Positions 8,970 through 17,371 of a stretch of DNA of 64,000 nt are shown here, in pieces (the first letter of the stretch is position 1; every line of letters starts with the position of its first letter). Location of the stretch: the NCBI GenBank assembly GCA_913776615.1, contig CAJYPK010000015.1:248001-312000 (forward strand). The letters are read 5' to 3'. Source of the DNA: an uncultured Hymenobacter sp. (GTDB lineage: Bacteria > Bacteroidota > Bacteroidia > Cytophagales > Hymenobacteraceae). A program made the position numbers and the translations under genes. A model generated the notes under the pieces. The model had not been told where the DNA came from. It saw only the letters and a list, made by a program, of their open reading frames with translations, and did not search any database.

Positions 8970-11900
8970 ATGACAAACTACTACTTGCGCCTGGGGCGTG
9001 TAGTGGGTCGGCTGGCGCGTTGCTGGCGACCCGCCTGCGTGGTCGCGTTAACCGGCCTGCTTTCTCAAGGAGCCTACGCCCAAAAAACGTCCAGCGGCTT
9101 TTTTAGCGATGACGCCGGGGCCAAACGGGCGGCCGATTCCTCCCCCCTGGCTTCCGCACTGCGGTCTGCGCGCCCGCTGACGCTCAACGCCCCGGGCCTG
9201 CGCACGGCCCTGGCAACGGCCCCGCAGGAAGGCCGGGCTGGGGCCGGGCTGGTCGTGACGCTGCCCCTGCCCGATGGTACCAACGCCCGCTTCCGGGTGG
9301 TAGAGTCTTCCATCATGGCCCCCGAGCTGGCTGCGCAGTTTCCCGACATCAAAACCTACACCGGCGTGGGCCTCGACGACCCCACGGCCAGCATCCGGCT
9401 CGACTTTACGCCGGCTGGTTTCCACGCGCAGGTGCTGTCGGCCGCCACGGGCTCGTTTTTCATCGACCCCGTCAGCCGCACCGATAGCCAGCACTACCTC
9501 AGCTTCTGGAAGCGCGACATGCCCGGCCGCAGCTTCGACTGCGAGGTAAAGGACAACGGCGGGAGCGGCCGCCGCGACGCCGCTCCCAGCGGCCTGCGCA
9601 CTAGCGGCCCGGTGCTGCGTACCTACCGCCTGGCCCTGGCCGCTACCGGTGAGTACACCACGTTTCAGGGGGGCACGGTTTCGCGTGCCTTCGCAGCGAT
9701 GGTTACCTCGGTGAACCGTGTAACGGGTGTGTACGAAAAGGAGTTGGCCGTACGCTTGGTGCTGGTGAGCAATACTACCAGCCTCATCTACACCAACGCG
9801 ACAACCGACCCCTACAACAACTTTGACGGCAGCACCATGCTGACCCAGAACCAGACGACCGTTGACAACATCATCGGTTCGGCTAACTACGACATCGGCC
9901 ACGTGTTCAGCACGGGCGGCGGGGGCATAGCTGGCTTGGGAGTAGTCTGTAATACCTCTCGCAAGGCGCAAGGCGTAACCGGCAGTTCGCGCCCGGTGAG
10001 CGATGCCTTCGACATCGACTACGTAGCCCACGAAATGGGCCACCAGTTTGGCGGCAACCACACCTTCAACGGGGTGAGCGGCAGCTGCGGCGGGGGCAAC
10101 CGCAATACCAGCACGGCCTTCGAACCGGGCTCGGGCTCAACCATCATGGCTTACGCGGGCATCTGCGGCAATACCAACGACTTGCAACCCAACTCGGACC
10201 CGTATTTCCACGTGGCCAGCTACGATGAGATCCAGGCCTACATTGCCACTACTTCCTGCGCCGCCACGGCCAGCACCGGCAATTCGTCGCCCCTCATCAC
10301 GCTGCCAGCCAGCGGCAAGGTGCTGCCCATTGGCACGCCATTTAAGCTCACGGCCAGCGCCTTCGACCCCAACAACGGCGCGCTGAGCTACTGCTGGGAA
10401 GAATACGACCAGGTAACCACGGGCGGCGCCCCCACCGATGCCCAGGTGGCCGGCAGTGCCGTACCACTGTTCCGCTCCTTCAACCCGACCACCGATCCCA
10501 CGCGCTACTTCCCGCGCATGGCCAGCCTGGCGGCCAACACGACCGTATTTGGCGAGCGCCTGCCCACGGTGTCGCGCCCGCTGAAATTCCGCGTAACCGT
10601 GCGCGACCAGAACAACGGTAGCCAGGGCATTATCGGCGGCGTGAACAGCAGCGGCATTGTCACGCTGAGCAGCACCAGCGCGGCCGGGCCGTTCTTGGTT
10701 TCTTATCCCAACGCGGCTGGCCTGAGCCTAACCGGCGGCAGCAGCCAAACCATCACCTGGGACGTAGCCGGCACCACCGGTAACGGCGTAAACTGCGCCA
10801 GCGTGAACATTCGCCTCAGCACCGACGGCGGCCTCACCTACCCTACTCTGCTGCTGAGCGGCGCGCCCAACGACGGCTCGGAAGCCGTTACGCTGCCCAA
10901 CGTGGCTACTACTACGGCCCGCATCATGGTGGAAGCCGCAGATAACTACTTCTTCGATATTTCGAACAACGACTTCGCTATCACCACCAGCGCCGCCTGC
11001 GCAGCCCCGACCGGCCTAGCCGTGAGCAACGTTGCGCTCAACTCGGCTACGCTCAACTTTACGGGTAGCGGTGCCAATAGCTACAACATCCGCACCGAGC
11101 CCGCTTCGACCACCCAGACGGTAACCGGCACGACCGCCAGCCTGACGGGCCTCACGGCCGGTACCACGTACCGGGTATTCGTGCAGGGCGACTGCGGCAG
11201 CGGCAGCCTGTCGGAAGCAGCCAGCACCTCGTTTACCACCACGGCGCCCTCGATATGCGACGCTCCGACCAACCTGCGCCAAACGGCTTCTTCGGCCACT
11301 ACGGCTACCATTACGTTCACGGCCAGCACCGCCGGGCCGGTAAACTACACCGTTACGACCTCGCCGACGACCACTACCCAAACCGTAACGAACTCGCCCT
11401 TCACCCTCACGGGCCTCTCGATTGGTACTTCTTACACGGTAAGCATCAGCAGCAATTGCAGCGCGCCGAGCTTCAGCCCCGTTGAAACCCTGACCGTGTA
11501 CACCCAGCCCGCCAACGACGAGTGCGCCAATGCCGTGGCCCTGTCCAACGCGCCTGGCTGCAATTCCACCAGCGGCAGCGTACTGGGCGCGACGCAGTCG
11601 CTACCGCCCAGTACGTGCAGCGGAGATATTAGCACCTCTGCCAATGACGTGTGGTACAGCTTCGTGGCTAGCAAACCCATCTATGCAATTGCGGTTACTA
11701 GTTCGTTTGATGCGGTAGTACAAGCATTCAGCGGGGCCTGCGGCAGCCTGAGCAGCGTAGGCTGCGTCGATCGAGTTGCCGCTGGTACTGAAAGACTAAA
11801 CCTAACTACCCTGACGCCCGGCCAGACGTATTACGTACGCGTATCGCCCTACAACGGCGTCGCTGGCAATGGTGACTTTACCGTATGCGCCCAAGCCCTC

Positions 11901-13826
11901 GAAAACCTAGTCGTAAGCTCGCCGCAAGCCATTGGGGGTTCGTACTACAACGTGACGGTAACGAGCACCGGCGCGGCCACGCTGAGCAGTGACCTCAACG
12001 TCGCTGGCACCATGACAGTGCAGAGCGGCGGCTCCGTCACCACCGACCCCATCAGCTACTACATCAGAGGTACGGGTAGCTTCGTGCTGCAAGCCGGCGC
12101 TACGCTTATCGAAACGAACTTGGCTGGTATTACCAACGCCGGGGACGCGGGCTTCCTCTTCACGAATACGACGCCTTCGTTCAGCACCGATGCCAACTAC
12201 GTATTTGCTGGGGATGATGACCAAGATTCGGGTACCCTGCTGCCCCGCAGCGTCCGGAACCTGACGGTCAACAACGGGGCTACCCTCACGCTGACCAACT
12301 CCGTGAGCGTGGCCCAGGTGGTGCGTTTACAGAGCGGTAATATCACCCAGGGCACCCGCCGTCTGCTGCTGCGCTCGACGACAGCCGGCACGGCCCTGAT
12401 CGACAATACCGGGGGCGTAGTTAGCGGCTCGACTGGGGCCATGCAGCGCCTCATCACGGGAGGGGCTACCACCACGGCCTACCGTCACTACAGCTCGCCG
12501 GTCGCCTTTATGACGTTCGACAGCCTGCGCACGGGCGGCTTCGTACCGGTAGTGAACACAGCCTATAACTCGGGCGCGACGCCCAGCACCACCCTGCCCT
12601 TCCCCACGGTGTTCGGCTACGACCAGAGCCGCATTGCCACGGCAGCTTCTAACTACAGCGATTTCGACAAGGGCTGGTTCTCGCCCTTTGCCCTTTCCAG
12701 CACCATGACCCGGAGCCAGGGCTACACCGTGCAGGCGCCCGCCTCCACGCGCCCCGTGCGTTTCACCGGTACCTTTAATACCGGCAACCAAAGCTCAGGT
12801 ACCCTGAGCCGCGGCACCGCCACCGATGCCGGCTGGCAGCTGCTGGGTAACCCCTACCCCAGCCCCCTCGACTGGAGCACGGTAGCTCCCAGCCAGCGCC
12901 CCGGCATGGATGCCGCCATTTACGTATTCCAGAGCACCGGGCAGTACACCGGTACCTACCGCAGCTACACCAACGGCGTTGGTACTTCGCCGCTGGTAGA
13001 GGCCGGCTCGGGTTACTTCGCCCGCGTCTCGACCGCCGGCACCGATGGCGCAGTTAACCTGACCAATGCCAACCGCGTGACCACCTTTGGTGCGCAAAAT
13101 ACCTTCGGCCGCACGGCCGCCGACCAGCGCCCGCAGCTGCAGCTGCGCGTTGCGAATGCCGACCTGGCCGACGTTACGTACCTCTACTTCGAAAATGGTG
13201 CTAGCACTGCCGTAGAAGCCGAGCGCGACGCGGTGAAGCTGACCAACCCCTCGGGCCTGAGCCTGGGCACGCTGGCCGGCGCTACGCCGCTGGCCATCCA
13301 GGGCCTGGCCCCGCTCACTGGTACCGCCGAAGTAGTTATTCCGCTGATGCTGGCCGCACCGGCCGCCGGGAGCTATGCCTTCGAGGTTGCCGAGCTTGCC
13401 AACTTCGGCGGTATGGCCATCTACCTGCGCGATACCGAAACCGGCACCCAGCAAGCGCTCACGGCCAACGGCCGCTACGCCTTCACGCTGGCTTCGGGCG
13501 CGGCTGCGGCAGGGCGCTTTGCCCTGGTACTGCGTCCGGCCGGGGCGCTGGCTACTACCTCGGCTCTCTCGGCCGGCACGGTGAGCCTGTTCCCGAACCC
13601 CGCCCACGGCAGCTTCACGGTGCAACTGCCGCCGCTGGCCGGCCAGTCGGCCGTGCAGGCTACGCTGCTCAACGTACTGGGCCAGTCGGTGGCTAGCCGC
13701 CGCATCGCCCTCACCGCCGCCGGTGCCAAAGCCGACTTCGATACCCGCAGCCTCGCCCCCGGCGTGTACGTGCTGCGCCTCGCTGCCGCTGGCCAGACGA
13801 TCGTACAGCGCGTGACGGTGGAATAA
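8970..13826 (+). CDS. Secreted reprolysin-like zinc metalloprotease with FnIII and T9SS type A domains
   Basis: 1618 residues. An N-terminal signal region (hydrophobic about residues 18-38, ending AYAQ) is followed by a propeptide-like beta domain. The metalloprotease core carries HEMGHQFGGNH at 354-364 (zinc His354, His358, His364; base Glu355) and a Met-turn STIMAYAG at about 393. After it come a cadherin/Ig-like stretch, two FnIII modules (CAAPTGLAVS..., CDAPTNLRQT...), a segment starting NDECANAVAL that resembles pre-peptidase-type modules, and further beta domains. The C-terminus SLFPNPAHGSFTVQL ... GVYVLRLAAAGQ is a T9SS type A sorting domain. It probably degrades external protein after secretion. 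It is preceded by its own promoter and followed by a strong terminator, so it is monocistronic. Confidence 0.92.
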   Translation: MTNYYLRLGRVVGRLARCWRPACVVALTGLLSQGAYAQKTSSGFFSDDAGAKRAADSSPLASALRSARPLTLNAPGLRTALATAPQEGRAGAGLVVTLPLPDGTNARFRVVESSIMAPELAAQFPDIKTYTGVGLDDPTASIRLDFTPAGFHAQVLSAATGSFFIDPVSRTDSQHYLSFWKRDMPGRSFDCEVKDNGGSGRRDAAPSGLRTSGPVLRTYRLALAATGEYTTFQGGTVSRAFAAMVTSVNRVTGVYEKELAVRLVLVSNTTSLIYTNATTDPYNNFDGSTMLTQNQTTVDNIIGSANYDIGHVFSTGGGGIAGLGVVCNTSRKAQGVTGSSRPVSDAFDIDYVAHEMGHQFGGNHTFNGVSGSCGGGNRNTSTAFEPGSGSTIMAYAGICGNTNDLQPNSDPYFHVASYDEIQAYIATTSCAATASTGNSSPLITLPASGKVLPIGTPFKLTASAFDPNNGALSYCWEEYDQVTTGGAPTDAQVAGSAVPLFRSFNPTTDPTRYFPRMASLAANTTVFGERLPTVSRPLKFRVTVRDQNNGSQGIIGGVNSSGIVTLSSTSAAGPFLVSYPNAAGLSLTGGSSQTITWDVAGTTGNGVNCASVNIRLSTDGGLTYPTLLLSGAPNDGSEAVTLPNVATTTARIMVEAADNYFFDISNNDFAITTSAACAAPTGLAVSNVALNSATLNFTGSGANSYNIRTEPASTTQTVTGTTASLTGLTAGTTYRVFVQGDCGSGSLSEAASTSFTTTAPSICDAPTNLRQTASSATTATITFTASTAGPVNYTVTTSPTTTTQTVTNSPFTLTGLSIGTSYTVSISSNCSAPSFSPVETLTVYTQPANDECANAVALSNAPGCNSTSGSVLGATQSLPPSTCSGDISTSANDVWYSFVASKPIYAIAVTSSFDAVVQAFSGACGSLSSVGCVDRVAAGTERLNLTTLTPGQTYYVRVSPYNGVAGNGDFTVCAQALENLVVSSPQAIGGSYYNVTVTSTGAATLSSDLNVAGTMTVQSGGSVTTDPISYYIRGTGSFVLQAGATLIETNLAGITNAGDAGFLFTNTTPSFSTDANYVFAGDDDQDSGTLLPRSVRNLTVNNGATLTLTNSVSVAQVVRLQSGNITQGTRRLLLRSTTAGTALIDNTGGVVSGSTGAMQRLITGGATTTAYRHYSSPVAFMTFDSLRTGGFVPVVNTAYNSGATPSTTLPFPTVFGYDQSRIATAASNYSDFDKGWFSPFALSSTMTRSQGYTVQAPASTRPVRFTGTFNTGNQSSGTLSRGTATDAGWQLLGNPYPSPLDWSTVAPSQRPGMDAAIYVFQSTGQYTGTYRSYTNGVGTSPLVEAGSGYFARVSTAGTDGAVNLTNANRVTTFGAQNTFGRTAADQRPQLQLRVANADLADVTYLYFENGASTAVEAERDAVKLTNPSGLSLGTLAGATPLAIQGLAPLTGTAEVVIPLMLAAPAAGSYAFEVAELANFGGMAIYLRDTETGTQQALTANGRYAFTLASGAAAAGRFALVLRPAGALATTSALSAGTVSLFPNPAHGSFTVQLPPLAGQSAVQATLLNVLGQSVASRRIALTAAGAKADFDTRSLAPGVYVLRLAAAGQTIVQRVTVE

Positions 13827-13850
13827 TTCCGCCGCCTAACCGCGCCACTA

Positions 13851-13883
13851 AAAAGGCCCGCACCACCTTGGTGCGGGCCTTTT
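13851..13883 (+). terminator. Intrinsic terminator after the metalloprotease gene
   Basis: A 13-bp stem AAAAGGCCCGCAC / GTGCGGGCCTTTT with a 7-base loop, 25 bp after the stop. The rest of the gap, 13884-14126, shows nothing recognisable. Confidence 0.85.
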
Positions 13884-14126
13884 ATGCTTTCGGGCGGCGC
13901 TGGAGCCGCTACCTCGGTACACCAATGAGACCTTGCAGACGGTCCTTTTATGCCTGCTATGCCTGCGGGTCGCGTCGGTGCACCAGTGGCCAGTCAGATT
14001 AATCCTCTTTTCGTCGCCAGCTCGGGCGACGGCTTGTATGAGGCGCTGGGGGTAAATAGCTCTACTGCTCGCCACGCTGGGGCTTGGAAATACAGTTGTC
14101 TACTTTGGACAAGGATAGAATGCCCC

Positions 14127-14169
14127 ACAAAAAAGCCGGCCGGCATGACAATGCATACCGGCCGGCTTT
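14127..14169 (-). terminator. Intrinsic terminator of the PAP2 phosphatase gene
   Basis: A 12-bp stem AAAGCCGGCCGG / CCGGCCGGCTTT (14132-14143 with 14158-14169) with a T-run on the minus-strand side, lying 16 bp past the stop of the minus-strand gene. Confidence 0.75.
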
Positions 14170-14184
14170 CAGTGAAGAGTGAGC

Positions 14185-14928
14185 TTATCGGGCAGCTGCC
14201 TGCTCCGCTGGCTGCTCGGAAAAATCAGCCTCCGAGTGCTCGACTGCGGCGCGCTGCGTAATATGCCCAGCCAGCCAGTAGGCAAACCCCGCGAAGAAGG
14301 GAGCGGCCAGCACGTCGCAGGTGTAGTGCACCCGCTGCACCAGCACCAGCAGGCCAATGAGCAGGGCGACTACTCCCAGCAAGGGCCGCAGCCAGCGCCC
14401 CCGCACTGCCAGCGCCAGAATTGCCACCGTGGCCGTATGCCCCGAGAAAAACAAATCTTTGGTGATTGCGGCGTCGCCGGCCTGAAAAAACGCGGCCGTA
14501 AACGGGTCGGGCATGGGCACCAGGTCGAGCGGCGGCGACAGGGGAACCAGCCAGATAACCAGCATGCGCAGCGCCAGCAGAATAAAATACCCCCACAAGC
14601 CGCGCAAGAACAATACCGGGTGCCGGGTGAGCCAGACCACGGCCGCCAACACCCCGCCGTACATGAGCATAAATACGGGTACGGCCACGTTGTAGCGGGG
14701 CAGCAGGTGCAGCAGCGGATCGGCCAGCACGGGTCCGGGCCGCTGCTGGATGGCCGCAAAAAAGCCCGGCACGAAGGGCATCAGGCCCGCAAATCCTAGC
14801 ACCAACAGCAGCCAGCTCAACCGGAACGCCGGCCGGGCCAGGGCCGGCCCCCAGGCATCGGCCAGGGGCAGCTGCGCCTGGGCGGCAGCGGCACTAGAAG
14901 CGGGCGGAGCAACGGAGGTGAGGGGCAT
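14185..14928 (-). CDS. PAP2 / sphingomyelin-synthase-like membrane phosphatase
   Basis: 247 residues with about six hydrophobic helices. The two active-site blocks are KDLFFSGHTATVAIL (His164) and VHYTCDVLAAP (His201, Asp205). This wording is that of the PAP2_C branch, which includes sphingomyelin and ceramide-phosphotransferases, more than of classic phosphatidate phosphatases with the KxxxxxxRP motif, which is not seen here. It probably transfers or removes a phospho-headgroup on a lipid at the membrane. Since many Bacteroidota make sphingolipids, a headgroup transferase is plausible, but the substrate is inference. It is divergent from the M20 gene with a 170-bp spacer. Confidence 0.82.
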   Translation of the reverse strand: MPLTSVAPPASSAAAAQAQLPLADAWGPALARPAFRLSWLLLVLGFAGLMPFVPGFFAAIQQRPGPVLADPLLHLLPRYNVAVPVFMLMYGGVLAAVVWLTRHPVLFLRGLWGYFILLALRMLVIWLVPLSPPLDLVPMPDPFTAAFFQAGDAAITKDLFFSGHTATVAILALAVRGRWLRPLLGVVALLIGLLVLVQRVHYTCDVLAAPFFAGFAYWLAGHITQRAAVEHSEADFSEQPAEQAAAR

Positions 14929-15098
14929 GACGGCAGGTACTAAAGACTGGTTGGGGTGAATCTGACAAAAATAAGTCCAACCCCGCGCTTGTCAATACTA
15001 GTTCCTTCGCAGCCAATGATGTGCCCAGCGTTGTGATGCTGTTATTATTCTGTGTCGGCGCACGGGGGCAGCAGGCGGGCAGCCGTACCTTGGCCGCT

Positions 15099-16409
15099 AT
15101 GAAACACGCGCTCCCCCTCCTGCTGGGCGGCCTCGCCCTGGGGCTACCGGCCCCCGATGCCCACGCCCAAAACGCGGCCCTCAACGCCCGCATCGCGCAG
15201 CTGGCCGCCGCCGAGCAGCCCAAAGTAGTCGCCTGGCGGCACGACCTGCACGAGCATCCCGAGCTGGGCAACGAAGAAACCCGCACGGCGGCCCTCATCG
15301 CCGCCCAGCTCAAAAGCCTGGGCCTGGAGGTGCAAACCGGCGTGGCCCGCACCGGCGTGGTGGGCCTGCTCAAGGGCGGCAAGCCCGGCCCCGTAGTAGC
15401 CCTGCGCGCCGACATGGACGGCCTACCCATTACCGAGGCCAGCGGCCTACCCTACGCCAGCACCGTCAAAGCCACCTACCTGGGCCAGCCGGTGGGCGTG
15501 ATGCACGCCTGCGGCCACGACACCCACGTCGCCATGCTGCTCGGGGCTGCCGAGGTATTGAGTAAAGTAAAGCAAGACCTGGCCGGCACCGTCAAGTTCA
15601 TTTTCCAACCCGCCGAAGAAGGCTCGCTGCCCGGCACGGTGGGCGGGGCCAAGCTCATGGTGCAGGAAGGCGTACTCGACAATCCCAAGGTCGACGCCAT
15701 CTTCGGGCTGCACATTTGGGCTTCGGCGCCGGTCGGGCAACTGCAATACCGACCGCGGGGCGAGATGGCCAGCTCCGACCGGTTCTCTATAAAAGTCACG
15801 GGCAAGGGCGCGCACGGGGCCAAGCCCTGGGCGAGCGTAGACCCCGTCGTAACGGCCGCCGAAATTATTACCGCCTTGCAAACCATCGTGAGCCGCCAGG
15901 TAGACCTCACGCAGGATGCCGCCGTGGTCACGGTTGGCACCGTGCAGGCCGGGGTGCGCTACAACATTATTCCGCCCGATGCCTCGCTCAGCGGCACCAT
16001 CCGGGCCTTTAGCCCCGAAACCCAGCAGCGCATCTGGGCGGCCATCAAGCGCACGGCCACCGGCATTGCGGCGGCCAACGGCGCTACTGCCGAAGTGAGC
16101 ATCGAGCCCTACGTACCCGTAACGTATAATGACCCCGCCCTTACGGCGCGCATGCTACCCACGCTCCAGCGCACTGCCGGCGCGGCCAACGTGGTAGAAG
16201 TAAAGGCCGTAACTGGGGCCGAGGATTTTGCCTGCTACCAGGAAAAAGTGCCGGGCCTGTTTCTTTTCCTAGGTGGTACGCCGCCCGGCACCGATTTCAG
16301 CACCGTGGCCGACCACCACACGGCCGGCTTCAAAGTAGATGACAGCGCCTTCCCGCTGGGCGTTAAAACGCTGGCGACGCTGGCTGCCGATTATCTGAGT
16401 AAAAAATGA
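15099..16409 (+). CDS. Secreted M20 family amidohydrolase
   Basis: 436 residues from MKHALPLLLGGLALGLPAP, a clear signal peptide ending AHAQ. The frame extends to 15021, but the added residues would bury the signal. The M20D amidohydrolase fold is shown by WRHDLHEHPELGNEE, ALRADMDGLPI, HACGHDTHVAM (metal Cys138, His140), FQPAEEG (Glu173, Glu174) and GLHIW near residue 205. These enzymes hydrolyse N-acyl amino acids or hippurate-like amides using two metals. Export suggests periplasmic scavenging of peptides or amides. A near-consensus TACCTTGG lies just before the ATG, so the leader may be very short. It is followed immediately by a palindromic repeat. Confidence 0.9.
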   Translation: MKHALPLLLGGLALGLPAPDAHAQNAALNARIAQLAAAEQPKVVAWRHDLHEHPELGNEETRTAALIAAQLKSLGLEVQTGVARTGVVGLLKGGKPGPVVALRADMDGLPITEASGLPYASTVKATYLGQPVGVMHACGHDTHVAMLLGAAEVLSKVKQDLAGTVKFIFQPAEEGSLPGTVGGAKLMVQEGVLDNPKVDAIFGLHIWASAPVGQLQYRPRGEMASSDRFSIKVTGKGAHGAKPWASVDPVVTAAEIITALQTIVSRQVDLTQDAAVVTVGTVQAGVRYNIIPPDASLSGTIRAFSPETQQRIWAAIKRTATGIAAANGATAEVSIEPYVPVTYNDPALTARMLPTLQRTAGAANVVEVKAVTGAEDFACYQEKVPGLFLFLGGTPPGTDFSTVADHHTAGFKVDDSAFPLGVKTLATLAADYLSKK

Positions 16410-16410
16410 G

Positions 16411-16488
16411 GTAGGGTAAGCTTTAGCTTGCCCGGCGTCTGATGAGTTACGACCATCCGGACGCTGGGCAAGCTAAAGCTTACCCTAC
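16411..16488. repeat. REP-like inverted repeat, family A
   Basis: Arms GTAGGGTAAGCTTTAGCTTG...GGCGTC and GACGC...CAAGCTAAAGCTTACCCTAC, with about 20 bp between. It fills the gap between convergent genes and may also act as their shared terminator. Confidence 0.7.
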
Positions 16489-16494
16489 ACGTAT

Positions 16495-17232
16495 TTAGTC
16501 GTTGTGCACCAAGGGCTTTTTATGCCCTTTGCCGAGGGAGATTTCAGCCTTGAAATCGAGGGTAGCAAAGGCATCGAGTAGCTTGGGGTTGCCGCGCTGG
16601 CTAATGCCATCGAGCATGTCGGTGCTGGTGAAGTAGTATTGGCCCTCGATCGTGAAGGCCAGGCGCTGCGAAGCTCGTAGCGTAACACCGCCGCCTACGG
16701 GCAGCACGCCGGCCAGGGCAGGGTACGTATTGCGGCCTTCCGCCTCTATGGGCTGGTTATACTGCGCCGTAGCGGGGTTATAAACCAAGGCCCCTACGCC
16801 GGCTTCCACAAAAACGAGCACCGGCATCTCCTTGTAATAAGGACCGAGGTAGAGACTTTTGTCGGCGAACAGATTATAGCGCAGGCGACCGGTGAGCAGC
16901 CCGTTGTCGCTGCTGAAGCTGTAGCCCCGCTCGGGAAAATGGTCTACTGCCTTGAGGTGAAAATAGCTTAGGTCAGCCGCAATGGTCACGTGCGGGCTGA
17001 GGGTTTTGGCCAGGCCCGCGTTGATGCCTACGCGCAGCGTATTATCGTTGAGGCGGCTGGTGAGATCACCGTTATAATACGCTACGTTCAGCCCAAAATT
17101 TACGCGTAGCGGCAGGCGACGATAAGGCTGCCCGATGGCGGTGAAAAAGCGGCGGGGCGGACGGTAGCCCGGCGGGGCGGCCACCGCAGCTAGGCTGCTA
17201 CTCAGCAGCAAGCTTAGTAAGAGGGTTCGCAT
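16495..17232 (-). CDS. Outer-membrane beta-barrel protein, unknown role
   Basis: 245 residues from MRTLLLSLLLSSSLAAVAAP, a signal peptide. The open frame to 17373 has an unlikely proline-rich 47-residue prefix. After the signal come alternating amphipathic strands (VNFGLNVAYYNGDLTSRL, GINAGLAKTLSPHVTIAADL, GRLRYNLFADKSLYLGPYY) typical of small 8-stranded outer-membrane barrels of the DUF6089/OmpA-barrel kind. It ends in a short charged tail rather than an aromatic residue. A structural or porin-like role is inferred only. It is divergent from the malQ-like gene, 139 bp apart. Confidence 0.7.
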   Translation of the reverse strand: MRTLLLSLLLSSSLAAVAAPPGYRPPRRFFTAIGQPYRRLPLRVNFGLNVAYYNGDLTSRLNDNTLRVGINAGLAKTLSPHVTIAADLSYFHLKAVDHFPERGYSFSSDNGLLTGRLRYNLFADKSLYLGPYYKEMPVLVFVEAGVGALVYNPATAQYNQPIEAEGRNTYPALAGVLPVGGGVTLRASQRLAFTIEGQYYFTSTDMLDGISQRGNPKLLDAFATLDFKAEISLGKGHKKPLVHND

Positions 17233-17371
17233 CGGTAATAAAAGTAGTGGGCTAGGCGGCCAGCCAAACGGCACCGACCGGAAAGGCCCATACGGCAGAG
17301 GTAGGCCGCTCGTTGGCCCCGCCGGGCGGGCAGCGGGGCAGTATCTTGCGGGCTCTACTTGGTTTGCCTGC